Shown here: positions 5,734-14,323 of the stretch, one piece after another
How positions within the stretch are numbered: position 1 is the stretch's first letter
Layout of the letters: the number at the start of each line of letters is the position of its first letter
From: an uncultured Bacilli bacterium
GTDB taxonomy: Bacteria > Bacillota_I > Bacilli_A > RF39 > UBA660
Assembly (NCBI GenBank): GCA_910583685.1
Contig: CAJTXY010000032.1
Span: forward strand, 1 to 14,720
Length of the DNA: 14,720 nt
Direction: 5' to 3'
Notes under the pieces: generated by a model
Told to the model about the DNA's origin: nothing
Seen by the model: the letters and a program-made list of their open reading frames with translations, nothing else
Database searches by the model: none
Program-made: the position numbers and the translations under genes

Positions 5734-7590
5734 ATGCAGAATATATTTGAGATTTATTTAGTAGAAAAATATGTTCTTAAAGAAACGTGGCAAAGATTTA
5801 TTCAAATTATTTCTACTTATCAAGGTATAGGAAGAAAATGGAGTTTAGAGATTTGTTTCCAAAATAATAAGATTAGATATTTTATTAAGAGCAGATGTCA
5901 GTTGCCTCCTAGTATTAATGGCGAAAAATCTTTTTTGTTAAAACAAGTAAATTATCAGGAAGAAGACCAGAAGCTTTTAGGAATTCCTATTTATTTACCA
6001 ATTGGCAGTAATGCTGTAGATATAAAGAATCATTTTGATTTTAAAAAGGATGAAAAAGTATCGTCAATAGAGATGCAGTTTAGAAAATTATATGATGACA
6101 GGATTTTTTCTAAGATTTGGATTTATACGTTTAAAAATAATTCTAGAAGAAAATATCGGTTATTTTTAGGAATTGCTTCTACTATTTTATCTGTTAATTT
6201 TGAGAGTAATTATCATCTTTTTTATCAAGGTGCTCCCAAATATTTAGATATCGTTAAATGTCTACATTTATTGAAGACAAATCAAGCAAATTCTATTTTT
6301 GCTGTTTCTGCTTTTCCTTATTTACAGGGGAATTACTATTTAGAGCAGAGTAGTATTCAATTTGATAAACATTCTGTTGTATTTGGTTCTAGTGGTTGTG
6401 GGAAATCTAAATTTTTAAGTTTACTTATTCATAATATTTATAAAAACGATTTATTTCAATCTAAATACAAGATTGTTGTTATTGACCCTCACGCTTCTTT
6501 GGAAAAAGACATTGGTGGAATTGGGCGTGTTATTGACTTTTTAAGCGATGAAAATAGCATTCATTTGTTTTCCAACGATATTCAAGATATTTTGGTTTCA
6601 GTTGAATTGCTATTAGATGTTTTTAAAGGATTACTTTCTAATTCTTATAATTCTAAATTGGAGAGAGTTTTAAGGCATTCTCTACATTTACTGCTTTCTG
6701 CTAAAAGATTTGATTTTAAAAATTTGCGTAGATTATTATTAGAATTAGAATTTAGAAATCAATTAGTGAATGATTATCGTGATGTTATTCCTAATAATGT
6801 CTCTTCTTTTTTCCTAGCGGAATTTAATGATATTAAAACGAAGTCTTATATAGAGGCGATTTCTCCTATTATTGGTCTTGTTGATGAGATAGAAATGCTA
6901 CCATTTTTTAATAAAGAAGATACTTCTGTTCATTTAAAAGATGTAATACAATCTAATTTTTTAACTATTTTTTCTCTTAATAGGGTAAAATTGGGGGATT
7001 TTATTACTAAGACAATATCAGGACTGGTGATGCAGCAATTATTTACTTTAGTTCAGAATTATACATTTTCAGAACATATTATTTTTGTGATAGATGAAGT
7101 GGCGATTGTTGAAAATTCAGTTTTAAATCGATTTTTATCGGAGGCAAGAAAATATAATACCTCTTTAATTCTTGCTGGTCAGTATTTTGGAGGAATATCA
7201 GAGAAACTGCAAAAGTGTATTTTTGCTAATATTGTAAATTACTATTTATTTCGTCTTTCTAAAGAAGATGCGAATTGTTTAGTAGAAAGTTTTACTATGA
7301 AAATTCCACTTAAAGATACAAAGGAAGAAAAGGTGAAAATGATTACTGATCTTCAAGATAGAGAATGTATTATTCGCGTCTGTGCTGGTGGGAATTTGTT
7401 ATCAGCAATGAAATGTAGAACTCTAGATTTTAAAAGTATTCCCAGAAAGAAGATGAGGATATGTCGGGATGATGTTTCCCTTCATAATGAGAAAAAAAAG
7501 TCTTTTCTTCCATTTGGTTCTACTTCTAATATTTGTTTAAAAGATGTTTTGCTAACTACTTCTACTAGTAGAAAGGAGAAGATAAAATGA
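5734..7590 (+). CDS. HerA/VirD4-like P-loop ATPase of unknown system
   Basis: 618 residues from ATG 5734 (GGGG ten bases upstream); a longer frame from 5680 would start inside a terminator loop. Residues 1-200 are an N-terminal region I cannot name, with an alternating strand/helix pattern and no membrane span. The ATPase core follows: Walker A GSSGCGKS (about 218-225), a VVIDPHASLE strand (VirD4/HerA-type second motif), Walker B IIFVIDEVAIV with D454-E455, and SLILAGQYFGG, the Q-containing motif typical of HerA/TraG/VirB4 DNA pumps. All catalytic residues are intact. Proteins of this superfamily form hexameric rings that move DNA or protein substrates. The stop overlaps the next ATG by four bases (ATGA), so the two are translationally coupled. 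There is no nearby relaxase or type IV secretion gene, so a conjugation role is not supported by context. Confidence 0.8.
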   Translation: MQNIFEIYLVEKYVLKETWQRFIQIISTYQGIGRKWSLEICFQNNKIRYFIKSRCQLPPSINGEKSFLLKQVNYQEEDQKLLGIPIYLPIGSNAVDIKNHFDFKKDEKVSSIEMQFRKLYDDRIFSKIWIYTFKNNSRRKYRLFLGIASTILSVNFESNYHLFYQGAPKYLDIVKCLHLLKTNQANSIFAVSAFPYLQGNYYLEQSSIQFDKHSVVFGSSGCGKSKFLSLLIHNIYKNDLFQSKYKIVVIDPHASLEKDIGGIGRVIDFLSDENSIHLFSNDIQDILVSVELLLDVFKGLLSNSYNSKLERVLRHSLHLLLSAKRFDFKNLRRLLLELEFRNQLVNDYRDVIPNNVSSFFLAEFNDIKTKSYIEAISPIIGLVDEIEMLPFFNKEDTSVHLKDVIQSNFLTIFSLNRVKLGDFITKTISGLVMQQLFTLVQNYTFSEHIIFVIDEVAIVENSVLNRFLSEARKYNTSLILAGQYFGGISEKLQKCIFANIVNYYLFRLSKEDANCLVESFTMKIPLKDTKEEKVKMITDLQDRECIIRVCAGGNLLSAMKCRTLDFKSIPRKKMRICRDDVSLHNEKKKSFLPFGSTSNICLKDVLLTTSTSRKEKIK

Positions 7591-8285
7591 GTGAAAAAGA
7601 GGCACTTTTCATTGTGCAAAAAATATTTTATAATGTGTTTCAAACGGAGAAGTCCTTTTCTCTTGATGAGGTACTTTTAAAGTTTGCTTTTGATATTAAA
7701 CTACCAAAGCAGGTTTATGATACTACTACAAATGAGGTTACATGGGCAGACTCTATTCATAGTGGAAAATATATAACTTTACGCAATATGGAAAAGGTAG
7801 ATAGAGAGAAAGGGTGGATGTTAGAGAAAAGGGAAGTTCATAATTTAGAGGAGATTATACAAATATGGAGTGAGATTAATTTTACTACAACTGAGAGAGT
7901 ATACGATTCTGTTTGTGTTAGTAAAAGTGATACCATTTATCATTCTGAAAATATTTATCACTCTACAGATTCTACTGAATCTAAAAATTTAGTTTTTTGT
8001 GATTCTTGTCATAATAGTGAATTCTTATTGGCATCTCAGCGAACTGTAATGTCTAATTTTTGTATTCGTTGTGATGATTCCAAGAATTGTAGTAATAGTT
8101 ATAGTGTTATTTGTTCTAATAAAATTGTTAATTCTTTCTTTATTCAAGATTGTTTTGATTTATATGAATGTATGTTTTGTTCTCATATTGCGGGGAAGAA
8201 GTATTGTATTGCTAATATGCAATTTGATCGTGATGAGTACTTTGAGATTAAGAAAGTTGTTATAGAATGGATTTTTAATTGTTAA
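7587..8285 (+). CDS. Cysteine-rich repeat protein partner of the ATPase
   Basis: 232 residues with 11 cysteines, all but one after residue 137. Residues 1-100 are mixed, with YDTTTNEVTWADS and a W-rich stretch (GWMLEKREVHNLEEIIQIW). From about 105 to 200 runs a ladder of short strand-turn units, each with a small/Asn/Cys position: VYDSVCVSKSDTIYHSENIY, then SKNLVFCDSCHNSEFLLAS, then SNFCIRCDDSKNCSNSYSVI, then SNKIVNSFFIQDCFDLYECM. This resembles a compact right-handed beta solenoid and may bind metal. The tail KKYCIANMQFDRDEYFEIKK is a distinctive motif that, from memory, recurs in uncharacterised proteins of Patescibacteria and some Bacillota; this was not checked. The start ATG has GGAG nine bases upstream and overlaps the ATPase stop. 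No enzymatic motif is seen. Confidence 0.7.
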   Translation: MSEKEALFIVQKIFYNVFQTEKSFSLDEVLLKFAFDIKLPKQVYDTTTNEVTWADSIHSGKYITLRNMEKVDREKGWMLEKREVHNLEEIIQIWSEINFTTTERVYDSVCVSKSDTIYHSENIYHSTDSTESKNLVFCDSCHNSEFLLASQRTVMSNFCIRCDDSKNCSNSYSVICSNKIVNSFFIQDCFDLYECMFCSHIAGKKYCIANMQFDRDEYFEIKKVVIEWIFNC

Positions 8286-8317
8286 GCAAGATCTTTCTAT
8301 ACTTTTTTTGTTATTTA

Positions 8318-8326
8318 TGATAATAT
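8318..8326 (+). promoter_or_regulatory. Candidate extended -10 promoter for the ABC exporter gene
   Basis: TGATAATAT (TGnTAATAT) lies 26 bases before the ATG in the 67-base gap after the Cys-rich gene. A TATACT at 8298-8303 is a second candidate. No terminator is evident in the gap, so readthrough from the ATPase pair is also possible. Confidence 0.3.
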
Positions 8327-8352
8327 TAACTAGATAATAAGAAGGTGTAGTA

Positions 8353-10083
8353 ATGAAAGAGTTTTGGTTTTATTTGAAATTTATTTGGACTTATGTAAGA
8401 GAATTAAAAAGGAATCTTATTATTTATGTGTGTACTCATATTATTAGAGTCATCATTAGTATTATAGTTCCTATTTTAAGTGCTCAAGCGATTATTCATC
8501 TTACCTCTAATGCTTGGGAACAGTTAATACTTGTTGCTATTGTTATGTATTTGCTAGAAAATGCTCGTAATGTTATGCATTACTTTGGAAACTATAATGC
8601 TCAGTATCTTTATCGGGAGAGCTTTATTAGACTTCAAACGGCATTAGGACGTCAAATTGTGCAAATTGAAAATGAGTGTATGGATTCTCATAGTTCAGGG
8701 GTTTTTATTCAACGTCTTACTAATGATACTAGTAAGCTTGCTGATATTTTCTTTTTACTAAATAGAAGTATTGCCAATATTATTACAGATGTTGGAATTT
8801 TGATTGCTGTTTTTTTTCTTAACAAGATTGTATTTATCTATATTGTGTCAATGCTTCTTATTGTTTACGCAGTGGATTCTACTCGGGTTCAGAAGAGAGG
8901 TGAAAAGGACAAAATTTTTCGTGAAAAAAATGAAAAAGTATCAGGTTTCGTTGGTGAGTTAGTTCGTGGTATTCGTGATATTAAGATGCTAAATGCAGAA
9001 GATAGCTTTATGAAAGAACTTCATTTTAAAGTACGTGATGTTAATGGGGCACGATATGATATGGGAGATGTTGACAGGCGTTATGTATTTCTTCGGGACT
9101 TATTTTATGATCTTTGGGATTTATTATTAATTTTGTTATTAGTCTTTTTAGTTACTCATAATGGTTTAGCGGTTGCAACTGCCCTTATTATTTATAATTA
9201 TAGTGGACGTATTGGCTCTATTATCAGTGGGGTTAGTACGTTATTAGAAGGTGTTAAAGATTTCAATTTATCGGCATCTCGTGTTTATGCAATTATCGAG
9301 GGAGAGGAGTTTCCTAAAGAAAAATTTGGTACAATGCACCTAGACAATATAGAGGGGAATTTTGAATTTAAAAACGTGACATTCCATTATGGAAGTGATA
9401 AGAAAAAGGTGCTAAATAAGATTAACTTTAAGGTCAATGCCAATGAGACTGTTGCCTTTGTTGGAAAAAGCGGTGCTGGAAAGACGACTATTTTTAGTCT
9501 GCTTTGTAAGATGTATGATGTGGATTCTGGTCATATTACTATTGATGGTGTTGATATTAAGAGACTAGACAAAGAGTCAATTCGTGGTAATATTACTATT
9601 ATTAGTCAAAACCCTTATATTTTTCATATGAGTATTCGAGATAATTTACGTCTTATGAAAGAAAATCTTACAGAAGATGAGATGGTGGAAGCTTGTAAGC
9701 TTGCCTCTTTTCATGACTTTGTAATGAAGCTTCCTGATGGGTATGACACGGTTGTTGGTGAAGGCGGGGTAAGTCTTAGTGGTGGACAGAAACAGCGTCT
9801 TGCCATTGCACGGGCTTTTGTTCAAAAAACAGAAATTATTTTAATGGATGAGGCAACGAGTGCTCTTGATAATGAAACGCAGAGCAATATTCAAAAAGCG
9901 ATTGAAAATATGAAAAAAGAGTATACTATTTTAATTGTTGCCCATCGTTTAAGTACTGTTGTAAACAGTGATCGTATTCTTTTTGTAAAAGATGGAAAGA
10001 TTCTAGCGGAGGGAAGTCATAAAGAACTTTTGAAGACTTGTTCCGATTATAGAAGTCTTTATGAGACAGAGATGGAAAAGTAG
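8353..10083 (+). CDS. ABC exporter half-transporter (fused membrane and ATPase domains)
   Basis: 576 residues, the standard length for a homodimeric exporter. An N-terminal membrane domain (about 1-310) contains several hydrophobic helices. The ATP-binding domain (about 335-576) has Walker A GKSGAGKTT (372-380), Q-loop ISQNPYIF, signature LSGGQ (475-479), Walker B IILMDEA with D499-E500, and switch histidine H531 in VAHRLSTV. All catalytic residues are present. Members move lipids, drugs or peptides out of the cell; the substrate cannot be read from sequence, and there is no peptidase domain or adjacent second half, so it probably acts as a homodimer. The ATG has GAAGG nearby. The stop codon lies inside the terminator hairpin that follows. 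Confidence 0.9.
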   Translation: MKEFWFYLKFIWTYVRELKRNLIIYVCTHIIRVIISIIVPILSAQAIIHLTSNAWEQLILVAIVMYLLENARNVMHYFGNYNAQYLYRESFIRLQTALGRQIVQIENECMDSHSSGVFIQRLTNDTSKLADIFFLLNRSIANIITDVGILIAVFFLNKIVFIYIVSMLLIVYAVDSTRVQKRGEKDKIFREKNEKVSGFVGELVRGIRDIKMLNAEDSFMKELHFKVRDVNGARYDMGDVDRRYVFLRDLFYDLWDLLLILLLVFLVTHNGLAVATALIIYNYSGRIGSIISGVSTLLEGVKDFNLSASRVYAIIEGEEFPKEKFGTMHLDNIEGNFEFKNVTFHYGSDKKKVLNKINFKVNANETVAFVGKSGAGKTTIFSLLCKMYDVDSGHITIDGVDIKRLDKESIRGNITIISQNPYIFHMSIRDNLRLMKENLTEDEMVEACKLASFHDFVMKLPDGYDTVVGEGGVSLSGGQKQRLAIARAFVQKTEIILMDEATSALDNETQSNIQKAIENMKKEYTILIVAHRLSTVVNSDRILFVKDGKILAEGSHKELLKTCSDYRSLYETEMEK

Positions 10084-10107
10084 TTAGTAAAATTACTTTT
10101 CTTTTTT
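10075..10107 (+). terminator. Intrinsic terminator overlapping the ABC exporter stop codon
   Basis: GAAAAGTAGTT (10075-10085) pairs with AATTACTTTTC (10091-10101), 11 bp with one G-U pair and a 5-base loop, followed by six T residues. The TAG stop (10081-10083) lies within the left arm, so the last two codons form part of the hairpin. Confidence 0.8.
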
Positions 10108-10145
10108 GATGTCTTTTTTCATAAGTTTAAAAGAGGAGTGATATA

Positions 10146-11072
10146 TTGTTTGATTATAAAAACCAGGATGATTATGGACTCAAGAGTGTGGATGCTAATG
10201 GTATAGGAACAAAATGTTTTCAGTACCAGTTAGAGTTTCCGCCACAACATCAAAATAGTCAGCCAGGGTTTGAATATTTAATGAAGCCATTACCAGTATT
10301 TGATAATTCTGATTATAAGGGAAGTGGAAAACTTAAAAATAAAGTTGCTATTATTACTGGTGGAGATTCTGGAATTGGTAGGAGTGTTGCCGTTTTCTTT
10401 GCAAAAGAAGGAGCAAAGTTAGTTTTAGTTTATTATGATGAAGAAAGAGATGCTCAGTATACAAAAGAGTATGTAGAAAAGTTTGGAGCGGAAGTATTAC
10501 TTATTCCAGGGGATTTAAGAAAAAGTAGTTTTTCTCAGGAAATTGTGGAAAAAACTTTGAAACGGTTTGGTAAAATTGATGTTTTGGTCAATAATGCTGG
10601 TGTACAATTTGTGCAAAAAAGTTTGCTTGATATTAGTGATAAGCAGTTTGATGATACTATGAAGAGTAATATTTATTCGATGTTTTATTTAACGAGGGCA
10701 GTGCTTCCTCATTTAAAAAGTGGATCTTCTATTATCAATACTACTTCGATTACTACATTTAAAGGCGAAAAGGAGTTAATTGATTATGTTTCTAGTAAGG
10801 GTGCTATTGTTGGATTTACTCGGTCTTTAGCTACGAGTCTTGCTTTACAAAATATTCGAGTGAATGCTGTTTCTCCTGGTGTTTTTTGGACTCCACTGCA
10901 ACCTGCCAGTTGGCCTCCTGAGAAAATTCCGACCTTAGGAGCAGAAAGTGATATGCGGCGAGCTGGGCAACCATATGAGATTGCTCCAATATTTGTCTAT
11001 CTTGCCAGTGATGATTCTAGTTATACAACTGGCCAAGTATTCCATATTAATGGGGGAGAGTATAAAGGTTAG
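10146..11072 (+). CDS. Short-chain dehydrogenase/reductase with N-terminal extension
   Basis: 308 residues from a TTG start, chosen because GAGGAG lies seven bases upstream and no ATG with a good site exists before the fold. Residues 1-60 carry the proline/glutamine-rich extension (FPPQHQNSQPGFEYLMKP) typical of the YdaD/YhdF-type general-stress SDR group. The Rossmann domain follows with the cofactor motif TGGDSGIGR (71-79), NNAG (149-152), catalytic S201, and Y214/K218 in YVSSK. The C-terminus has TTGQVFHINGG, usual for classical SDRs. It should be an NAD(P)-dependent oxidoreductase of sugar alcohols, aldehydes or similar; the substrate is unknown. It is flanked by terminators, so probably monocistronic; no separate promoter is clear in the short gap upstream. 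Confidence 0.9.
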   Translation: MFDYKNQDDYGLKSVDANGIGTKCFQYQLEFPPQHQNSQPGFEYLMKPLPVFDNSDYKGSGKLKNKVAIITGGDSGIGRSVAVFFAKEGAKLVLVYYDEERDAQYTKEYVEKFGAEVLLIPGDLRKSSFSQEIVEKTLKRFGKIDVLVNNAGVQFVQKSLLDISDKQFDDTMKSNIYSMFYLTRAVLPHLKSGSSIINTTSITTFKGEKELIDYVSSKGAIVGFTRSLATSLALQNIRVNAVSPGVFWTPLQPASWPPEKIPTLGAESDMRRAGQPYEIAPIFVYLASDDSSYTTGQVFHINGGEYKG

Positions 11073-11109
11073 AGCTTAGAGAAAATATATAATTTTTCTA
11101 TATTTATAA

Positions 11110-11137
11110 ATGATTGATATTTATCAGTTGTTTTTTT
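11110..11137 (+). terminator. Probable terminator of the SDR gene
   Basis: A weak AU-rich stem (about 9 bp with several G-U pairs, loop ATTT) is followed by seven T residues, about 40 bases after the SDR stop. The stem is poor in G-C pairs but the T run is good. Confidence 0.45.
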
Positions 11138-11179
11138 CTGTCAAGTTTTATTAAATAAATTTATGTTGTTGTTTGTTCG

Positions 11180-11188
11180 TGGTATACT
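11180..11188 (+). promoter_or_regulatory. pflB promoter, extended -10
   Basis: TGGTATACT, identical to the tRNA-Leu element. Transcription would start near 11195, leaving about 15 bases that hold GGAGG before the ATG at 11210. No Rex-type palindrome (TTGTGA-N6-TCACAA) or other recognised redox operator is seen in the 120-base upstream gap. Confidence 0.6.
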
Positions 11189-11209
11189 AATATTATGGAG
11201 GTAGAAAGA

Positions 11210-13435
11210 ATGAAAGATGAATGGAAAAAGTTTATAGAAGGACTGTGGACTGAAGAGGTCAATGTTCAAAATTTTATTGATAAAAATTATAAGGCTTATA
11301 ATGGGGATGAGAGTTTTTTGTCTGGTGCTACAGCAAAGACAAAGAAAGTATGGAGTCGATGCGAAGAGCTTTTGAAAGAAGAGTTAAAGAAACACGTTTT
11401 AGATATCGATACTTCTCATATGTCTGGAATTGATGCTTATGATGCGGGGTACATTGATAAAGAAAATGAAGTGATAGTTGGACTGCAAACAGATGCTCCT
11501 TTAAAGAGAATTGTCAATCCTTATGGTGGTATTCGTATGGTTTATCAGGAATTAGAGGCTTATGGTTATAAGTTAGATCCTATGGTTGATAAGTATTTTA
11601 ATGAATATCGTAAAACACATAATCAAGGAGTGTTTGATGCCTATAATGAAGAAATTAGAAAGGCTCGTCATGTCGGTCTTTTGACAGGACTTCCTGATGC
11701 TTATGGAAGAGGAAGAATTATTGGAGATTATCGTCGGGTTGCTTTGTATGGAATTGACTTTTTGATGGAGAAGAAGAAGGAAGATTGGGATCAGCTTACT
11801 GGGCCTATGACAAGTGAGTTAATTCAACTTCGAGAAGATGTTTCAATGCAATATCGGGCTTTAGAACAAATTAAAAATATGGCTGCTCGTTATGGATTTG
11901 ATATTAGCAAACCTGCACGTAATGCAAAAGAGGCGATACAATGGACTTATTTTGCTTATCTTGCTGCAGTTAAAGAGAACAATGGTGCGGCGATGAGTCT
12001 AGGTAGAGTTGATGATTTCTTTGATATTTATATTGAAAGGGACTTAGCGGATGGTATTCTAACAGAAGAAGAGGCACAAGAATTGATTGATCAGTTTGTA
12101 ATCAAATTACGTTTGGTTCGTCATTTACGAACACCTGATTATGATGAGTTGTTCTCAGGGGATCCAACTTGGGTTACTTGTTCTCTTGCGGGAATTACGG
12201 AAGATAGACGTTCTAAAGTTACAAAGACATCGTATAGAATTCTGCATACTTTAACTAACTTGGATCCTGCACCAGAGCCTAATATGACAGTACTATGGAG
12301 TAAGGACTTACCAGAGTCATTTAAAAAATATTGTGCTCGTATGAGTATTGAAACGGATGCCATTCAATATGAAAATGATGATGTAATGAGACCTTTATAT
12401 GGGGATGATTATGCGATTGCTTGTTGTGTTTCTGCAATGCGTGTTGGACGTGATATGCAATTTTTTGGAGCACGTTGTAATTTAGCAAAGGCACTTTTAT
12501 ATGCGATTAATGGTGGCGTAGATGAGATGAAGGGGGACAAAGTGTTAGATGTTCCTGCTATTGATGATGAGATTTTAGATTATGATAAAGTAAGGGATGC
12601 TTATTTTGCAGTACTTGAGAAAGTTGCTGGAATCTATTCTGATGCTATGAATGTGATTCATTATATGCACGATAAATATGCTTATGAAGCTGGACAGATG
12701 GCATTACACGATACCAATGTTAGACGTCTTATGGCATATGGAGTGGCAGGGCTTTCTGTAGTTGCTGATAGTCTTTCTGCTATTAAGTATGCTCGTGTTA
12801 AGCCAATTCGTAATGAAGAGGGTGTTAGTGTAGATTTTGAAGTAGAGGGAGACTTTCCTAAATTTGGAAATGATGATGATCGAGTAGATGATATTGCAAA
12901 AGAAGTTCTTGATAAATTTTATAAGGAACTATGTAAGCATCAGCCATATCGTAATGCAGAGCCTACTTTATCTGTATTAACGATTACATCTAATGTTGTT
13001 TATGGAACAAAAACAGGAGCTACTCCTGATGGACGTAAAGCTGGTGTTGCCTTTGCACCAGGGGCTAATCCAATGCATGAGCGTGATGCCAGTGGTGCTC
13101 TTGCATCCCTTAATTCTGTTGCGAAGCTTAAATATCAAGAATGTTGCCGTGATGGTATTTCTAATACGTTTTCTATTGTGCCTTCTACTTTAGGCAGTAC
13201 TCAGAAAGAGCAGATTGATAATCTGGTTAGTGTCTTAGATGGTTATTTTGTCCAGGGAGCACATCATTTAAATGTCAATGTGTTAAATCGTGAGACCTTA
13301 GAGGATGCGATGGAACATCCTGATAAATATCCACTTTTAACTATTCGTGTTTCTGGTTATGCTGTTCGTTTTAATCGCTTAACTCGTAGGCAACAAGAAG
13401 AAGTGATTGCAAGAACTTTCCATGGTAAAATGTAA
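11210..13435 (+). CDS. pflB: Pyruvate formate-lyase (formate C-acetyltransferase)
   Basis: 741 residues, close to the family length of about 750-760. It converts pyruvate and CoA to acetyl-CoA and formate under anaerobic conditions using a glycyl radical. The adjacent catalytic cysteines C405-C406 lie in IACCVSAMRVG, and the radical glycine G716 in RVSGYAVRF near the C-terminus; both are intact. The N-terminal half also shows the conserved NPYGGIRMV and GLPDAYGRGRIIGDYRR stretches. The start at 11210 is preferred over an ATG at 11195, because GGAGG lies between them and the predicted transcript begins near 11195. The gene is followed one base later by pflA, its activating enzyme. Codon use is richer in G and C than in the left part of the window, as expected for a highly expressed housekeeping gene. 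Confidence 0.97.
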   Translation: MKDEWKKFIEGLWTEEVNVQNFIDKNYKAYNGDESFLSGATAKTKKVWSRCEELLKEELKKHVLDIDTSHMSGIDAYDAGYIDKENEVIVGLQTDAPLKRIVNPYGGIRMVYQELEAYGYKLDPMVDKYFNEYRKTHNQGVFDAYNEEIRKARHVGLLTGLPDAYGRGRIIGDYRRVALYGIDFLMEKKKEDWDQLTGPMTSELIQLREDVSMQYRALEQIKNMAARYGFDISKPARNAKEAIQWTYFAYLAAVKENNGAAMSLGRVDDFFDIYIERDLADGILTEEEAQELIDQFVIKLRLVRHLRTPDYDELFSGDPTWVTCSLAGITEDRRSKVTKTSYRILHTLTNLDPAPEPNMTVLWSKDLPESFKKYCARMSIETDAIQYENDDVMRPLYGDDYAIACCVSAMRVGRDMQFFGARCNLAKALLYAINGGVDEMKGDKVLDVPAIDDEILDYDKVRDAYFAVLEKVAGIYSDAMNVIHYMHDKYAYEAGQMALHDTNVRRLMAYGVAGLSVVADSLSAIKYARVKPIRNEEGVSVDFEVEGDFPKFGNDDDRVDDIAKEVLDKFYKELCKHQPYRNAEPTLSVLTITSNVVYGTKTGATPDGRKAGVAFAPGANPMHERDASGALASLNSVAKLKYQECCRDGISNTFSIVPSTLGSTQKEQIDNLVSVLDGYFVQGAHHLNVNVLNRETLEDAMEHPDKYPLLTIRVSGYAVRFNRLTRRQQEEVIARTFHGKM

Positions 13436-13436
13436 T

Positions 13437-14162
13437 ATGGAAGTAATGGGAAGTGTTGATTCCATTGAAACTTTTGGATTAGTAGATGGCCCAGGAATCC
13501 GTACTGTTGTTTTCCTAAATGGTTGTATGCTTCGCTGTAAGTATTGTCATAATCCTGAGATGTGGAAAAAGGGACAAAATAATATGAGTGTTAATCAACT
13601 GGTTTCTAAGGTTGTTCGTAATAAGCCTTATTTTGAAAGAAATCAAGGTGGTGTTACTTTTTCTGGAGGGGAACCTTTATTACAAGCCCCTTTTGTAATA
13701 GAGGTTTCCAAATGTTTAAGAAAAGAGGGAATTCACATTGCACTCGATACTGCTGGAGTTGGTATTGGGCAGTATGAAGAGGTTTTAGAAAACATCGATT
13801 TGGTGCTTTTAGATATTAAGCATTTAACGAGAGAAGGTTATCAGGATTTAGTTGGAAAAGAGATGGATGAGTTTTTAAAATTTATAGAAGTTTGTCAGAA
13901 GTTTAGAAAGCCACTTTGGATTAGGCAAGTTGTCGTTCCTGGAGTTCACGATAATGATGAATATATGAAGATGCTCGTAGATTATTTGAAAACATTAAAA
14001 AATATTGAGAAAATTGAGTTTCTCCCTTACCATAAACTTGGTAGTGAAAAATATGAAACACTTGGAATTGATAATCCTTATTATGATAAGAAAGCAATGG
14101 ATGAAGATGTGTGTAGAGAGTTATATCAAAAGTATATTGCAACTAATTTTTCTCTAAAATAG
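13437..14162 (+). CDS. pflA: Pyruvate formate-lyase activating enzyme (radical SAM)
   Basis: 241 residues. It uses S-adenosylmethionine and a [4Fe-4S] cluster to install the glycyl radical on PflB. The cluster motif CxxxCxxC is C30, C34, C37 (GCMLRCKYCHNPEMW), followed by the glycine-rich GGVTFSGGEPLLQ. DTAGVG and the C-terminal FLPYHKLGSEKY fit PflA. I placed the start at ATG 13437 because the N-terminus MEVMGSVDSIETFGLVDGPG lines up without gaps with the known E. coli PflA start. Earlier in-frame codons (TTG 13407, ATG 13422) would overlap pflB. No strong ribosome binding site is present; coupling to pflB, whose stop is one base upstream, probably drives translation. Confidence 0.95.
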   Translation: MEVMGSVDSIETFGLVDGPGIRTVVFLNGCMLRCKYCHNPEMWKKGQNNMSVNQLVSKVVRNKPYFERNQGGVTFSGGEPLLQAPFVIEVSKCLRKEGIHIALDTAGVGIGQYEEVLENIDLVLLDIKHLTREGYQDLVGKEMDEFLKFIEVCQKFRKPLWIRQVVVPGVHDNDEYMKMLVDYLKTLKNIEKIEFLPYHKLGSEKYETLGIDNPYYDKKAMDEDVCRELYQKYIATNFSLK

Positions 14163-14198
14163 GAGAAGTGTATTTTGATAATTATAAATAGTGTAAAA

Positions 14199-14233
14199 AT
14201 GGTCAATTTTATTATATTGACTGTTTTTCTTTA
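14199..14233 (+). terminator. Intrinsic terminator of the pflB-pflA operon
   Basis: ATGGTCAAT (14199-14207) pairs with ATTGACTGT (14216-14224), 9 bp with two G-U pairs and an 8-base loop, followed by a run TTTTTCTTT. It lies about 36 bases after the pflA stop. Confidence 0.75.
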
Positions 14234-14323
14234 TGCTTTCATAGTTAAGTTTTATAAAGTTATTTGATGGGGCTTTTCTATTTTTCTTATGATATTTTTG
14301 ATTAGATGGGCGATATAGTTAAG

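Noticed and set aside
5734..8285. The ATPase pair as the conjugation module of the left-hand element
   Set aside because: It is on the opposite strand, separated by tRNA-Leu and an AraC gene with their own terminators, and lacks any type IV secretion partner.
14175..14267. A 30-residue hydrophobic reading frame with a TTG start just after pflA
   Set aside because: It has AGGAG upstream, but its middle is the pfl operon terminator hairpin and T run, which alone explains the hydrophobic codons.
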